Positions 1-9,263 of a stretch of 42,904 nt of DNA are shown in pieces. A program made the translations under genes and the position numbers. The notes beneath the pieces are model-generated. The model searched no databases. It was not told where the DNA came from and saw only the letters and a list, made by a program, of their open reading frames with translations. The DNA is from Candidatus Anammoximicrobium sp. (GTDB lineage: Bacteria; Planctomycetota; Planctomycetia; Pirellulales; Pirellulaceae). Numbering within the stretch: position 1 is the stretch's first letter; each line of letters opens with the position of its first letter. The stretch covers positions 1 to 42,904 of the forward strand of contig JAAYYU010000227.1 of assembly GCA_012515235.1 (NCBI GenBank), in the 5' to 3' direction.

Positions 1-2576
1 AGCGCGTGCAAGACTGGCCGGAGAAGGTCATTGCCGATTTTGCCGCGGCCGGTGTCCAGATGATGTTTTCTCGCGCTCACAGCGGCGAGTCCTGGCCTGG
101 ACTGGGCTGGAAAAGCAAGTACGGGGAACTCGCCCCCGCCCTGCGAGGCACGCTGGTCGATTGGGAAATCGTCGGCGGAGAGGCTTGCGAGACCGACGCA
201 CGCTCCGGCACGCGTTGCCTGCGACTGGTGCATGACCCCGCCCGGCAGTACACGTATCTGAATCGCCGCTGGGCGCCGCGCGATGGCCGGCAGGGGGCGA
301 TGCTCGATCGGCTTGGAGGCGAGATCTCGTACTGGTACAAGGTTCGCAGCGCGAAGAAGGCCAACCTTTGGCTGGGCGTGATCCCCATGTCGGCCGAGCC
401 CTGGGAAAATACCGGCGCGCCGCGGACGGGCGTCCAGATCCCGGACGCGCACATCGGCGACGGGCAATGGCACCAGGTGCGCGTCGCGTACGACTATACC
501 CAGCAGCCAAAAGTGAAATGGGTCCACGTCTCGTGCTTCATTCGGGGCGACGCGGCCGAGTTGCTGCTGGACGACATCGAGTGGGCCGGCGTGGATCCCC
601 GGCCGATCAGCAACGGCAGCTTTGAAGACATGTCCCCCGACCGCGACGGCACGCGCGAGGTGACGGAGTTGTGCCACCAGCACGGCATCCGCTACGTGCC
701 GTATTACTGGGCCCAGCGGGAAACGCCGGCCCTGGGCCAGACGCATCCGGACTGGCGATGCCGCAACAGCGCCGGCAAGCCGACCGCCTATTACTGCTTC
801 AACACGCCCTACCGCGACCTGGTTCGGAAGCGGATCGTCGAACTGGTCGAGGAGATCGGCGTGGACGGCATCTTCTTCGACATGTTCCACACACGCAAGG
901 ACGAATGCTATTGCGAGGCGTGCCGGACGAAGTTCCGGGCGCTCACCGGCCAGGACCCGCCTGTCAAGGAGGATTTCGACAGCCTGCTTTGGCAGCAATG
1001 GGTGGACTTCAAATACCGCAGCATCGAACAGACGTTGCTGGAATTCAATCGGGCGATCAAGGCGGCCAATCCCGAGGCAGCGCTGGTGGTGAACACGTGG
1101 AACGCCTGGGCCTACGGCAGTGCGCACAACACGCGCAACTCGATTCGAGTCGCTGAAAGCGTGGACGCCCTGCTGGAGGAGACCGGCTGGTACGACGTGG
1201 TCGATCCTTCGTTCTTCGCGTTTCCCGCCCGCCACAACTTTATGAATTGGCACCTGGCCGGCCTGTGCCGGGGCAAGCGGGCCTTGATGTGGGGCGCGCC
1301 GTCGCTGGCGGGCTGGATGCCCGTCGGGCCGCTGGAGGCGCGGATTCGCGTGGCGACCATGATGACCAACGGCGCCGTCCCGGCCCACTCGGTGCCCGGA
1401 CGGGACACGCTGCGGGCCTACATGGCCGACATCACCGAGCGCGAGCCGTACCTTCGCAACTCGCGGCTGGCGCCCTGGTGTGGGCTGGTCATGTCCGAGA
1501 AAACGGAACTGTGGTACGGCCGGGATCAGGCCAAGGAGCGTTACGTCAAGGGCGTGTACGGCGCGTATCAAGCACTGATCGAACGTCATTTGCCGGTGTC
1601 CCTGGTGACCGATCGCCAACTGGAGCGGGGCGACCTGGAAGACCACAAGGTCCTGCTGTTGCCCAACTGCGCCGCCATGTCCGACGAGGAATTGGAGACC
1701 GTGCGGCGTTTCGTGCGCGACGGCGGAGGGCTGGTCGCGACCTACGCCACGTCCGGCTACGACGAGCACGGCCGAGAGCGCGATGCATTTGGGCTGGCGG
1801 ACGTTTTCCAGGCCAAGGAGACCGGCGAATTCGACAACCAGAGGCTGCGTATCAGCTGGGGCTCGCCGTTCGTGCATACCGCCTCCCTGCACCTGGCGGA
1901 GTCACACCGCTGGGGCTGCGACCCGGTGATCCTGCAAACGCTTTCGCTGCGCGGCGTGACTCAGCCCGCAGACGCGCTGACTCGCCACGTGCCGCTGCAT
2001 TGCCGCATGCTCTTGATCGAGCCGACCGAGGGCAACCCGTCGCCGTTGCGACTGCTCACCGCCCACTCCGACGCAGCCGGACCGGCCGTGGTCCGGACGG
2101 ATCACGCGGCCGTGATCGAGTCCACGTACGGCCGGGGCCAGGTGATCTACCTGCCTTTCGACCTCACGTGGTCTTTCTTCCGTTACGGCCATGAGTACCT
2201 GGGCCGGTTGCTCGAGTTGGCGATCCGGGAAGCCGCCGCTGCTGGGCCGCCCGTCGAGGTCGAGGCGCCGACCGTGGTGCAGGCCATGACCCACACGCAA
2301 GGCGAGCGGCTGGTCGTGCATTTGCTGAACGATCTGTCCTCCACGGGGCGGTCCCAGAACGTGGTCGGGGAATCGGTTTATCTTCGCCGCGAGGTCCTGC
2401 CGCTCCACAACATCCGCGTGACGTTTCGCGATCCGATCTGGCAGCGATTCCTGCTCGTCCCGGGCAACACCCCGCTGGCCGCGACCAAGACGGAAAATGG
2501 CACGGCCGTGACCGTACCCAACTTGGATGTTCACTGCCTGGTCGTCGCCGAAACCGGCCGAATCGTGAGCGACTGA
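1..2576 (+). CDS. Glycoside-hydrolase-like TIM-barrel protein with beta-galactosidase-trimerisation-like domain, 5' partial
   Basis: The reading frame is open to the left window edge. The GTG at 6 is only the first possible start codon seen, so the true start and any signal peptide lie outside. The barrel segment is recognisable from HPDWRCRNSAGKPTAYYCF, then VDGIFFDMFHT followed by a CxxC-type pair (ECYCEAC), as in uncharacterised glycoside-hydrolase-like families that resemble alpha-amylase/GH42 barrels. Around residues 500-700 follows a GATase-like fold typical of the beta-galactosidase trimerisation domain (KVLLLPNCAAMSDEELETV, then a GGGLVATY turn), and then a C-terminal beta domain. Roughly residues 50-205 look like a jelly-roll carbohydrate-binding module (ends in LLLDDIEW and NGSFED) placed between the first barrel strand and the next helix. 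Likely an extracellular or periplasmic glycan hydrolase; the substrate cannot be told. The assignment to a glycosidase-like family is firm, the activity is inference. Confidence 0.8.
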   Translation, partial: RVQDWPEKVIADFAAAGVQMMFSRAHSGESWPGLGWKSKYGELAPALRGTLVDWEIVGGEACETDARSGTRCLRLVHDPARQYTYLNRRWAPRDGRQGAMLDRLGGEISYWYKVRSAKKANLWLGVIPMSAEPWENTGAPRTGVQIPDAHIGDGQWHQVRVAYDYTQQPKVKWVHVSCFIRGDAAELLLDDIEWAGVDPRPISNGSFEDMSPDRDGTREVTELCHQHGIRYVPYYWAQRETPALGQTHPDWRCRNSAGKPTAYYCFNTPYRDLVRKRIVELVEEIGVDGIFFDMFHTRKDECYCEACRTKFRALTGQDPPVKEDFDSLLWQQWVDFKYRSIEQTLLEFNRAIKAANPEAALVVNTWNAWAYGSAHNTRNSIRVAESVDALLEETGWYDVVDPSFFAFPARHNFMNWHLAGLCRGKRALMWGAPSLAGWMPVGPLEARIRVATMMTNGAVPAHSVPGRDTLRAYMADITEREPYLRNSRLAPWCGLVMSEKTELWYGRDQAKERYVKGVYGAYQALIERHLPVSLVTDRQLERGDLEDHKVLLLPNCAAMSDEELETVRRFVRDGGGLVATYATSGYDEHGRERDAFGLADVFQAKETGEFDNQRLRISWGSPFVHTASLHLAESHRWGCDPVILQTLSLRGVTQPADALTRHVPLHCRMLLIEPTEGNPSPLRLLTAHSDAAGPAVVRTDHAAVIESTYGRGQVIYLPFDLTWSFFRYGHEYLGRLLELAIREAAAAGPPVEVEAPTVVQAMTHTQGERLVVHLLNDLSSTGRSQNVVGESVYLRREVLPLHNIRVTFRDPIWQRFLLVPGNTPLAATKTENGTAVTVPNLDVHCLVVAETGRIVSD

Positions 2577-2987
2577 ATTCGCAAATTGCGGTCGGCGGGC
2601 GGGTCGTCGTCGTCGGTGGTGAACGACAGGCCGATCGTGTGTTCGCCTTCTGCTGTGGGCGCTGTAAAACGCAGCGTGTGCCAGGCCGGTTGCTTGAGCG
2701 GCAAATCGGTGATCGGCCGGCCGGCCAGACGGACGCGAAGATGGGGCAGTTGGCCGGCGCCAACGCCGCCGCGTCCTCGCCCAACAACTCGATGCGGCCG
2801 CGATCGGGATGCACCAGGCCCAGCAGCATCTTGATCGTCGTCGACTTGCCCGCCCCGTTGCGGCCGAGCAGTCCGCCGATACTGCCGCACGGAATGCGCA
2901 AGTCCAACGTGTCGACCGTGCGCTGCCGAGCGTAGTACTTGGTCAAGCCTTGAAATCTTGTGTCACAAGGGCGTCCGACATGGCCAT
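2531..2987 (-). pseudogene. Broken ABC transporter ATPase N-terminus joined out of frame to a carbohydrate-binding C-terminus
   Basis: Read on the minus strand, an ATG at 2987 opens MAMSDALVTQDFKA and then hits TGA. One base restored near 2946-2949 continues as LTKYYARQRTVDTLDLRIP and the Walker A motif GRNGAGKSTTIK, ending around GEDAAAL. This is the first ~70 residues of an ABC-2-type ATPase. No signature motif or Walker B follows. From about 2748-2770 a different frame encodes LPHLRVRLAGRPITDL, then GEHTIGLSF and DRNLRIQSL, which resembles the end of a Ca-dependent xylan-binding-like module (CBM60-like). That tail overlaps the stop codon of the preceding convergent gene. So at least one frameshift and one illegitimate junction are visible. 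This is a relic, not a functional gene. Confidence 0.75.
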
Positions 2988-3271
2988 CCTCATTCACGAA
3001 CGAGAATCCGTTCCCTTTCTTCTCGCCCCGCTCCCACTGGAACCGGGTCAGACGCTCGGCGATCACCCCGGTGGCGCATGTTCCTTACAAACCAAAGCCT
3101 GCGCGGCGCCCTGTGAACCGGGCGAACGCGCGCGTACAATCGTAGCACGACCGGCAATCAGATGCCGACCTGAGGAGCCTACAGGAGCCGTTAAACGCAC
3201 AGCCCGATTTGCAGGTCTTGGTCGTCGCCGGCAGCCAAGTCACCGGCGCAATAACCGAAAGGACAAACGCC

Positions 3272-5320
3272 GTGAAAGTCGCAGTGCTTCTCGCGTCTCT
3301 GGCGGCCTGTGCCGTCCATGCGTTGGCTGGCGAGGCGACCTCCGACGTTGCTGCCGCCGACCGGTTGCTGCAACTCGGTTGTCTGGATGTGACCAAGTTC
3401 CCGTACGCGGCCGATCCGACCGGGCGGGCGGACTCGACCCAGGCCGTCCAGCGGGCGGTCAACGATGCGCGGAACCGCGGATTGGTCTGCTTTTTCCCGG
3501 AAGGCACCTACCTCATTTCCGACACCATTTCCTGCGAGCAGCAAGTGAGCAAGCTCGACCGGCCGCGGCACGTGGACGGCGGGACGCAGCACTATTGGCC
3601 CGTGCATCGGCCGATCGTGCTGATGGGCTCGACGCGGGGCAAACGGCCGGTCCTCAAGTTGGCCGCCAAGGCGCGGGGCTTCGACGACCCGGCCCGGCCG
3701 AAGATCGCGGTCTGGATCTGGGCCCAGACCTGGTTCGACGCACCGGGCAAGGAAGAGCCGGTGTGGGGCAAGGAGCAGGCGAACATTTCGTTCAATCATT
3801 TCTTCCGCGGGATCGATATCGACGTCCGCGGCCACGCCGGAGCGATCGGGATTCGCCACTCGGGCTCGCAAGGATCCACGATGCACGACGTCACGGTGTA
3901 CGCCGACGGGGCTTACGCCGGCTTGAATTGCTGCCCCGGCCAGGGCGGCGGGACGCACAACGTCGAGGTCATCGGCGGGCAGTACGGAATCGTGATCGAG
4001 CCGGACAGCCGGTTCCCCTTACTGAATGCTTGCGTCTTCCGCGGTCAGACCAAGGCAGCGATTCGCTACGCCAGGGGCGGTTCGCAAGTGCCGACGCTGC
4101 TGGTGGGCTGCCGACTGGAACCGGCTGGCGACACGGCCGTCGACTTGGCGACGGAACGCGGCTACGCGGGCATCAGCATGGTGGACTGCGTCATCTCGCT
4201 GCCGCCGGGCGGGACCATCGTCAGGACGAAGAAGACCGAGAACGTCTTTCTGGAAAACGCCTTCGTACGGGGCGCCGATTGCGTCCACAGCGGCGGCCCG
4301 AAGGTTCCTACGCCCGGCCGCTGGACGCACATCGACCGGTACTCGACGCACACAGCCCAGGGCACAAACCTGATCAACGGCGTTACGTCAACCGGCCAGA
4401 TTGTGAAGTGGACGCCCGCGGAGGCGGAACCGGATAACGAGGCGATCCGCAGCCGGCACTACACGTCGGGGCCGTCGTTCGAGGACGCCGACGCGGTGAA
4501 CGTCCGCGAATTTGGGGCCCAAGGCGACGGGGTCACCGACGACACGGCCGCCTTCGCGAAGGCCGTCGCCGCGCACGACAAGATCTTCGTGCCCCCCGGC
4601 GACTACCGGCTTTCCGGAACGCTTCGCTTGCGGCCCCATACGCACTTGTTCGGCCTGAACCGGACCTTTACCTCCCTGGGCGCCGGCCGCAGGCGTTCTC
4701 CCGGCGGCGAACCGGGGCCGTCGCCTGAAGCCGATGCTTTCGCGCTCGAAACCGTGGACGATGCGCAGGCGGCGCCCGGCCTGTCGTTCCTGTCCGTGCA
4801 GGGGCGAGTCGACTGGCGTTCGGGACGCGGCACGTGGATGCTGACCCGCGCCGCCTTCCGGATCTCTGGCAATGGCGGCGGCCGGTTCTACGGCGTCATG
4901 GCCATGGGCCGGCCTTTGATCCTCAGCGGCATCCGGCATCCGACCGCCTGGTACGCGCTGAACGTGGAACGCGTGACCGTGAATCCGCAGTCGGAGTTCA
5001 AGGACTGCCAGCGCGTGCGCGTGTACTACTTCAAGGTCGAGGCGGGTACGATCCAACGCCCCAACGCCGGCGATGGCAATACGCCTGGCCGCATCTCGGA
5101 TTCGCAAGATGTCCGCGTCTACTGCATGTACGGCAACGTCCGGCAATTGGGCGAACGTCCGATGCTGGAAGTCGCCGACTCGGATCGCGTCTTGGTCTCG
5201 CAGTTGAAGGCCTTCTTCCCCGGCGATTTCCCCCATCTCGTCGAGACCCGCGGCCAGAAAACCTGCACTGTGCCGTCCGCCAAGACCGTGGCCCTGTTCA
5301 CGCGCGGACCAGAAGAATGA
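3272..5320 (+). CDS. Exported protein with two pectate-lyase-superfamily beta-helix segments
   Basis: The 682-residue product probably starts at the GTG at 3272: AAAGGA sits nine bases upstream and the first codons give a signal peptide (VKVAVLLASLAACAVHALA). Two pectate-lyase-3-like openings are visible, each starting a right-handed parallel beta-helix. The first is around residues 40-90 (LDVTKFPYAADPTGRADST, FFPEGTYLIS). The second is around 410-450 (VNVREFGAQGDGVTDDTAAF, VPPGDYRLSG). The family includes polysaccharide lyases and depolymerising hydrolases acting outside the cytoplasm; the catalytic residues are not obvious by eye. The gene follows the pseudogene and converges on the next beta-helix gene, 87 bp away. 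A TACAAT hexamer at 3135-3140 could be a -10 element but has no convincing -35. Fold assignment is solid; substrate unknown. Confidence 0.82.
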   Translation: MKVAVLLASLAACAVHALAGEATSDVAAADRLLQLGCLDVTKFPYAADPTGRADSTQAVQRAVNDARNRGLVCFFPEGTYLISDTISCEQQVSKLDRPRHVDGGTQHYWPVHRPIVLMGSTRGKRPVLKLAAKARGFDDPARPKIAVWIWAQTWFDAPGKEEPVWGKEQANISFNHFFRGIDIDVRGHAGAIGIRHSGSQGSTMHDVTVYADGAYAGLNCCPGQGGGTHNVEVIGGQYGIVIEPDSRFPLLNACVFRGQTKAAIRYARGGSQVPTLLVGCRLEPAGDTAVDLATERGYAGISMVDCVISLPPGGTIVRTKKTENVFLENAFVRGADCVHSGGPKVPTPGRWTHIDRYSTHTAQGTNLINGVTSTGQIVKWTPAEAEPDNEAIRSRHYTSGPSFEDADAVNVREFGAQGDGVTDDTAAFAKAVAAHDKIFVPPGDYRLSGTLRLRPHTHLFGLNRTFTSLGAGRRRSPGGEPGPSPEADAFALETVDDAQAAPGLSFLSVQGRVDWRSGRGTWMLTRAAFRISGNGGGRFYGVMAMGRPLILSGIRHPTAWYALNVERVTVNPQSEFKDCQRVRVYYFKVEAGTIQRPNAGDGNTPGRISDSQDVRVYCMYGNVRQLGERPMLEVADSDRVLVSQLKAFFPGDFPHLVETRGQKTCTVPSAKTVALFTRGPEE

Positions 5321-5407
5321 CCGTCAAGGAAGCCGTCGAAGCGGTGCTCCCGCAGGAACGCGCGGGCGCCGTTCGCGAGCCCGCCGTGCCACGCTCTGCG
5401 GTCACCT

Positions 5408-8400
5408 TCAACGGCCAACGGAATCCGGCTCCCATGGCAAGGTCTCGTAATTTCCGCTGGCGTGGTGGACCGGCCAGGAGGCGCGCAACTCGTCGTGGTA
5501 GAGGCCCATTTTCTCCAGCGGCAGCGGTTCGAAGAAGCAGGCCGCGAAGACGGGCGAATCGGGACGCAGTTGGAAATCCCCTTCATCGGCGTTCTGGAAT
5601 CCCGGATCGCCCTTCTCCCAATTCCGCTCGATGCGGGCGTATCGCAGCGTGGTGGCGTTCCCTGAAATGAACTTGCCACAGTCCAATCCGATGTTGCGGG
5701 CCACCACGTTTCCGCGCACGAGCAGTGTGAGATCCTCGGTGTGCGGCTTGATGGTGGTCAGACGCGGATAGCGGACGCTCCAAGGCGGCTCGTTGACTTT
5801 CATTTTCGCCAGAAAGGCGTCGAGGCCCTTGTAGCCCTTGGCGTACACCCAAGAGCGGTCCTGCAGATTGACGCCGGTCCAGCAGCGGTGGAACACGTTG
5901 TTCTCCACGATGTCGTCGCTGCCGCCGAAGAACACGGTGCCGCTGGACACGTCGCAGCGGGAGAACAAGTTGCCATAGACCGTCACGCCGCCGTTGACGT
6001 TGTCGATGTACACTCCCATGCGGCAAATACAGTGGAAGCCTTTGAACGTCTCGTTGTACGGCAAGTGATGCCAGGAATTGTAGCGCACGACCTGACCCCG
6101 CTCGGAAAGCGCCGCGCCCGCGCTGCCGTACATGTACCAGGCCCCGGCGTCGCCCGCTTCGTGGGTCACATCGTGAATTTCGCAATACTCGGTCCGATGA
6201 TCGTTTCCACTGAGCAGGAAGGCTTGGTGCGGTGCATCATGGATCAAGCAGTGAGACATGCGCGTTCCTACGCCTTCGACTTCAAGACCCGGCTGGTAGG
6301 CGCCCCGGTTCCAGCGGGCAACGTGGTGAATGTGGCAGTTCTCCACAACATGCCCGGACGAACCCAGCGCCGGCAGGTCGCCGCCCGTCAGCTTTACCCC
6401 CGCGTCGCCCAGGTGGGCCAGGTCACAGCCGATCAGCGCGTGGCCGCGGCCCCCTTCAACAATCACGCCTTTGCGTCCCATGTTTCGGATGACACAACCG
6501 GCCAGCAGCACGTTTTCTCCCTCCTTGACGACAGCGCCATGCTGACGGCCGGCTTCCAGCGTGAGCCCGCGGAAAACGACGTTCGACACGCCGTCGGTGG
6601 CGATGATCGGAGCTTCCAGCATCGAAACGATCGCCTCGCCCTCCCCGATCGAGGAAGGAGGCCAGAAGTACAGAAGGCCCGTGTCGCGGTCCAGATACCA
6701 CTCGCCGGGACGGTCGAGCTCGCACAGCAGGTTGATCCCCTGGTATCCCGATCCCCGGACCATTTCGGCTCGTTGGACGGCAGCGGGAGCCAGATTCCAG
6801 TCCACCTGGATCTGGTTCCGCTCCGGATCGATGCGCAGGATCTTGCGGTACGAGGAAAAATAGGCCCGCTGCCAGTAGCCGAACAGCCAAGGATCGGGTT
6901 CATCCGCCCAGGCGTCCTGGCGCGGATCGGAGTAGTAGAAGATGTCACTGTCCTTGACGATCGTCCGCCCGCTGTCGCGCTCGCTTGCCTGTTCGCCCAG
7001 TTCCACGTGGGCAAACCGTTCACTCATCTTCGGCGTGTCGTTCGGCCAACGTGCCAGGGACATGGGGACGCCGCCGAAGAACAGCTCCAGATGGGCGGGT
7101 TCGTCCATGCCGGCCAGTTGTCCGTAACCGCGGCCGCGTGGCCGCAGCTTGCCGAAATCCGAGATGCCGGCGGCGCGGAGGTCCGCCTGCAAAACATGGC
7201 CGCGTGCGGCTTCGGGAATGCGCCGCGCCGCCGCGTTGTCGGCGAGCGGCACGAAGTCCTTAACGGCTTGTCCCGCCCGGACAACGGCGTCCTCGCCAGC
7301 GGCGGCGCAGTAGACGATCGGTGCTGCCTCCGTGCCCGAGTCTTCGGCCGCCAGCGAAAAACTTCCGTTCAGACGGGGATACACACCGGCATGCAGAACG
7401 ACGGCGACACCGCCGGCCGAGAGCGTTTCCTTCGTGCGCCGCTCCCGAATCGCGTCGCGCGCGCGTTCGAGGGTCCGAAACGGATGCTCGGCACTACCGG
7501 GATTTGTATCTTCGCCGGCAGGCGATACGTGAAACCAAGGCGTGGCTCCGTTGATCCGTTCGATCCGCCGCCGCCTTTCATCCCGAAACGGCTCGCCATC
7601 GACCAGTGTTGCGATGTCCCGAAGACGGGACATCGCTTCGACGCGGAACGCTTCGTGCCGGGCCACAAAAAAATCCTGCATCTGGCTGTACTCGCGGCGT
7701 GCCGCGGCGTACTCCCGTTTGTCTCGTCGCATGTCGCCCAAGGCAAGCATCGCACGGGCACGATGCACGAGCATGGCAGACTCGTCGACCGCCAGTTGCC
7801 GAAAGGCATCGTTCGCCTCTTCTTCCATCCCGCTTCGCAGAAAGCTCTTGGCAAGGCACAAACGGGCGTACGAGCGAGCTTGCCTGAAGGCCAAGGAATC
7901 CCCGCATTCGGTGAGGCTCAAGAGAGGCTCGAAGTACTTGCGGTACCGCTGTTCCTGTCCGGCATCAACGGCCGCAGAACCGTTCCCGGAAGGCAGTGGC
8001 ATTTCCTGCAAGAATTCCATCAGCCTCCGGGCCAGCAGGGCGTCGGGATTCCCCAGGCCCTCGAACATGATGCCGGGAAGGGCCGTGCTGAAGAAACCCA
8101 GATCAGCGATCTCGAAATCGAGAACTCCGGTGCCTTCGCTGCATTCGCCTATGCGGAAGTACTTCAACGTGGTTGCAGGGGTATAGCCGATCTCGTTTCT
8201 GCTCTCCGCGCGCAAGCTCCCGTCGATCCACAGCGCTAAACTCTCTTGATTCCAGGTCACAGCCAGATGGTGCCATTGTCCAACGGTGAAGAACCCCGAG
8301 CTGCTGACGTTGCGGCTGCCCTCCGGATGTCCAAGAGCGAAGGTCAGCGTCGCGTTGTCAGGGGACACGAGCAACCGCCAGCCGTTGTAATAACCGCTGC

Positions 8401-8797
8401 CGGAGGCCATTACACCGCCTGTCGTGCGTTTGTACCCGTCGCGATCGACATGCTCCAGCGTATTGACTTTGAGCCAGCAGCAGAGCGTGAAGCCGGTCTG
8501 GGGAAAATCGAAAACCTCGCCCTTCAATCGTCCGTGGAAGATTCGGGTCGCGCGCTGCCCGTCGAGAACACCGACGGTCTCCGCCAGCGAGTCCTGTTCC
8601 GGAGCCGGCGGGAAAGTCAATCCCTCCGGCACCTTGCCGAAATCGTACCAGACCAGACAATCGCTGCGCGCCCGCATCCGCTCCTGCAGCACCGTCTGCG
8701 GAGTCCGCAACCCGGTCAACTCAACCGCCTGCACGGACAACGTCCCCAAGATCAAACCGGCAAACACCGGCAAAAACGCGCGTCGACAACACCTCAT
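5408..8797 (-). CDS. Exported LamG / helical-repeat / right-handed beta-helix protein (GH141-like architecture)
   Basis: The 1129-residue product starts at the ATG at 8797, preceded by GGAGGAATAACG, a strong Shine-Dalgarno site. MRCCRRAFLPVFAGLILGT begins a signal peptide. Residues ~45-250 form a concanavalin A-like (LamG-type) domain (TGFTLCCWLKVN, GQWHHLAVTWNQESLALWID). About 270-395 is a helical, TPR-like stretch (ARLCLAKSFLRSG, REYAAARREYSQM). From ~425 comes the opening WFHVSPAGEDTNPGSAEHPF and RTLERARDAI, typical of beta-helix glycosidases and lyases, followed by many beta-helix turns (VLLAGCVIRNMG, VVENCHIHHVARW, VRYNSWHHLPYNET). The overall look is that of GH141-like enzymes, which include fucosidase and xylanase activities, with an added lectin domain. 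Acts outside the cytoplasm. The catalytic assignment is inference. Confidence 0.82.
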   Translation of the reverse strand: MRCCRRAFLPVFAGLILGTLSVQAVELTGLRTPQTVLQERMRARSDCLVWYDFGKVPEGLTFPPAPEQDSLAETVGVLDGQRATRIFHGRLKGEVFDFPQTGFTLCCWLKVNTLEHVDRDGYKRTTGGVMASGSGYYNGWRLLVSPDNATLTFALGHPEGSRNVSSSGFFTVGQWHHLAVTWNQESLALWIDGSLRAESRNEIGYTPATTLKYFRIGECSEGTGVLDFEIADLGFFSTALPGIMFEGLGNPDALLARRLMEFLQEMPLPSGNGSAAVDAGQEQRYRKYFEPLLSLTECGDSLAFRQARSYARLCLAKSFLRSGMEEEANDAFRQLAVDESAMLVHRARAMLALGDMRRDKREYAAARREYSQMQDFFVARHEAFRVEAMSRLRDIATLVDGEPFRDERRRRIERINGATPWFHVSPAGEDTNPGSAEHPFRTLERARDAIRERRTKETLSAGGVAVVLHAGVYPRLNGSFSLAAEDSGTEAAPIVYCAAAGEDAVVRAGQAVKDFVPLADNAAARRIPEAARGHVLQADLRAAGISDFGKLRPRGRGYGQLAGMDEPAHLELFFGGVPMSLARWPNDTPKMSERFAHVELGEQASERDSGRTIVKDSDIFYYSDPRQDAWADEPDPWLFGYWQRAYFSSYRKILRIDPERNQIQVDWNLAPAAVQRAEMVRGSGYQGINLLCELDRPGEWYLDRDTGLLYFWPPSSIGEGEAIVSMLEAPIIATDGVSNVVFRGLTLEAGRQHGAVVKEGENVLLAGCVIRNMGRKGVIVEGGRGHALIGCDLAHLGDAGVKLTGGDLPALGSSGHVVENCHIHHVARWNRGAYQPGLEVEGVGTRMSHCLIHDAPHQAFLLSGNDHRTEYCEIHDVTHEAGDAGAWYMYGSAGAALSERGQVVRYNSWHHLPYNETFKGFHCICRMGVYIDNVNGGVTVYGNLFSRCDVSSGTVFFGGSDDIVENNVFHRCWTGVNLQDRSWVYAKGYKGLDAFLAKMKVNEPPWSVRYPRLTTIKPHTEDLTLLVRGNVVARNIGLDCGKFISGNATTLRYARIERNWEKGDPGFQNADEGDFQLRPDSPVFAACFFEPLPLEKMGLYHDELRASWPVHHASGNYETLPWEPDSVGR

Positions 8798-8976
8798 CGT
8801 TATTCCTCCTGCGCGGTAAAGACGCTTACGCCCCCCGGCGCCCCGCAACGGTCGGCCGCCGACAACATGCTAAACCGAGCGGCGTTCACGAGCAAGCAGA
8901 AGGGATCGAACCCATTCGCCATGTCACCAGCCTGCTCGCCGACATGGTACGGTGTTCAGAACCAGACGAGTGGCAT

Positions 8977-9063
8977 GGGGTCAGTGGCATAGGGTCAGGC
9001 CTTGAGTTCTTGCTGCTTGTCTGCAAACTGCGCCAATCATGCACAGCAAAGGTCAGGCCTTGA
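8977..9063. repeat. Decayed GGGGTCAG / GGTCAGGCCTTGA direct repeats
   Basis: GGTCAGGCCTTGA occurs at 8993-9005 and again at 9051-9063, 58 bp apart. Just upstream the phrase TGGCAT(G/A)GGGTCA is itself repeated at about 8971 and 8986. The same GGGGTCAGGC opening begins the perfect inverted repeat at 37086, so this looks like an eroded member of the same intergenic repeat class. The surrounding 466-bp spacer (8798-9263) holds no gene I can support. It also has a weak hairpin CCATGTC/GACATGG at 8919-8947. Confidence 0.55.
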
Positions 9064-9121
9064 ATGATTGCCGCCTGGAAAACCGTCAAACGTCCCCCGG
9101 AAAAGTTGAAAGTCAAGCCCC

Positions 9122-9162
9122 GGCCCCAAGAAGCCCCCAGGCCCCAAGAAGCCCAAGAAGCC
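9122..9162. repeat. Short tandem GGCCCCAAGAAGCCC repeat
   Basis: GGCCCCAAGAAGCCC is present at 9122-9136 and 9140-9154 (18-bp period), followed by a partial third unit, CAAGAAGCC. It lies downstream of the HEAT/c-heme gene. Function unknown; it may be simple slippage. Confidence 0.6.
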
Positions 9163-9263
9163 TGCTGCGTTCGGAAGTGACGGAGAACGACACTCTGGTG
9201 AAGTCGTTCTTGGAGTCGTTCTGCAAGCCCCCGTCGTCCTTTTTCTCGCGAGGCCCCCAACGC

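Noticed and set aside
2809..4437. Long plus-strand frame of 542 codons
   Set aside because: It covers the pseudogene antisense and a shadow of the beta-helix gene; no domain and no start signal.
5321..5407. Antisense peptide resembling a glycosidase tail (FLREHRFDGFLDGH) in the convergent spacer
   Set aside because: Too short and no supporting context; chance similarity cannot be excluded.
8919..8947. CCATGTC/GACATGG hairpin as a terminator
   Set aside because: Seven-bp stem with a 15-nt loop and no T-run; it lies upstream, not downstream, of the beta-helix gene.
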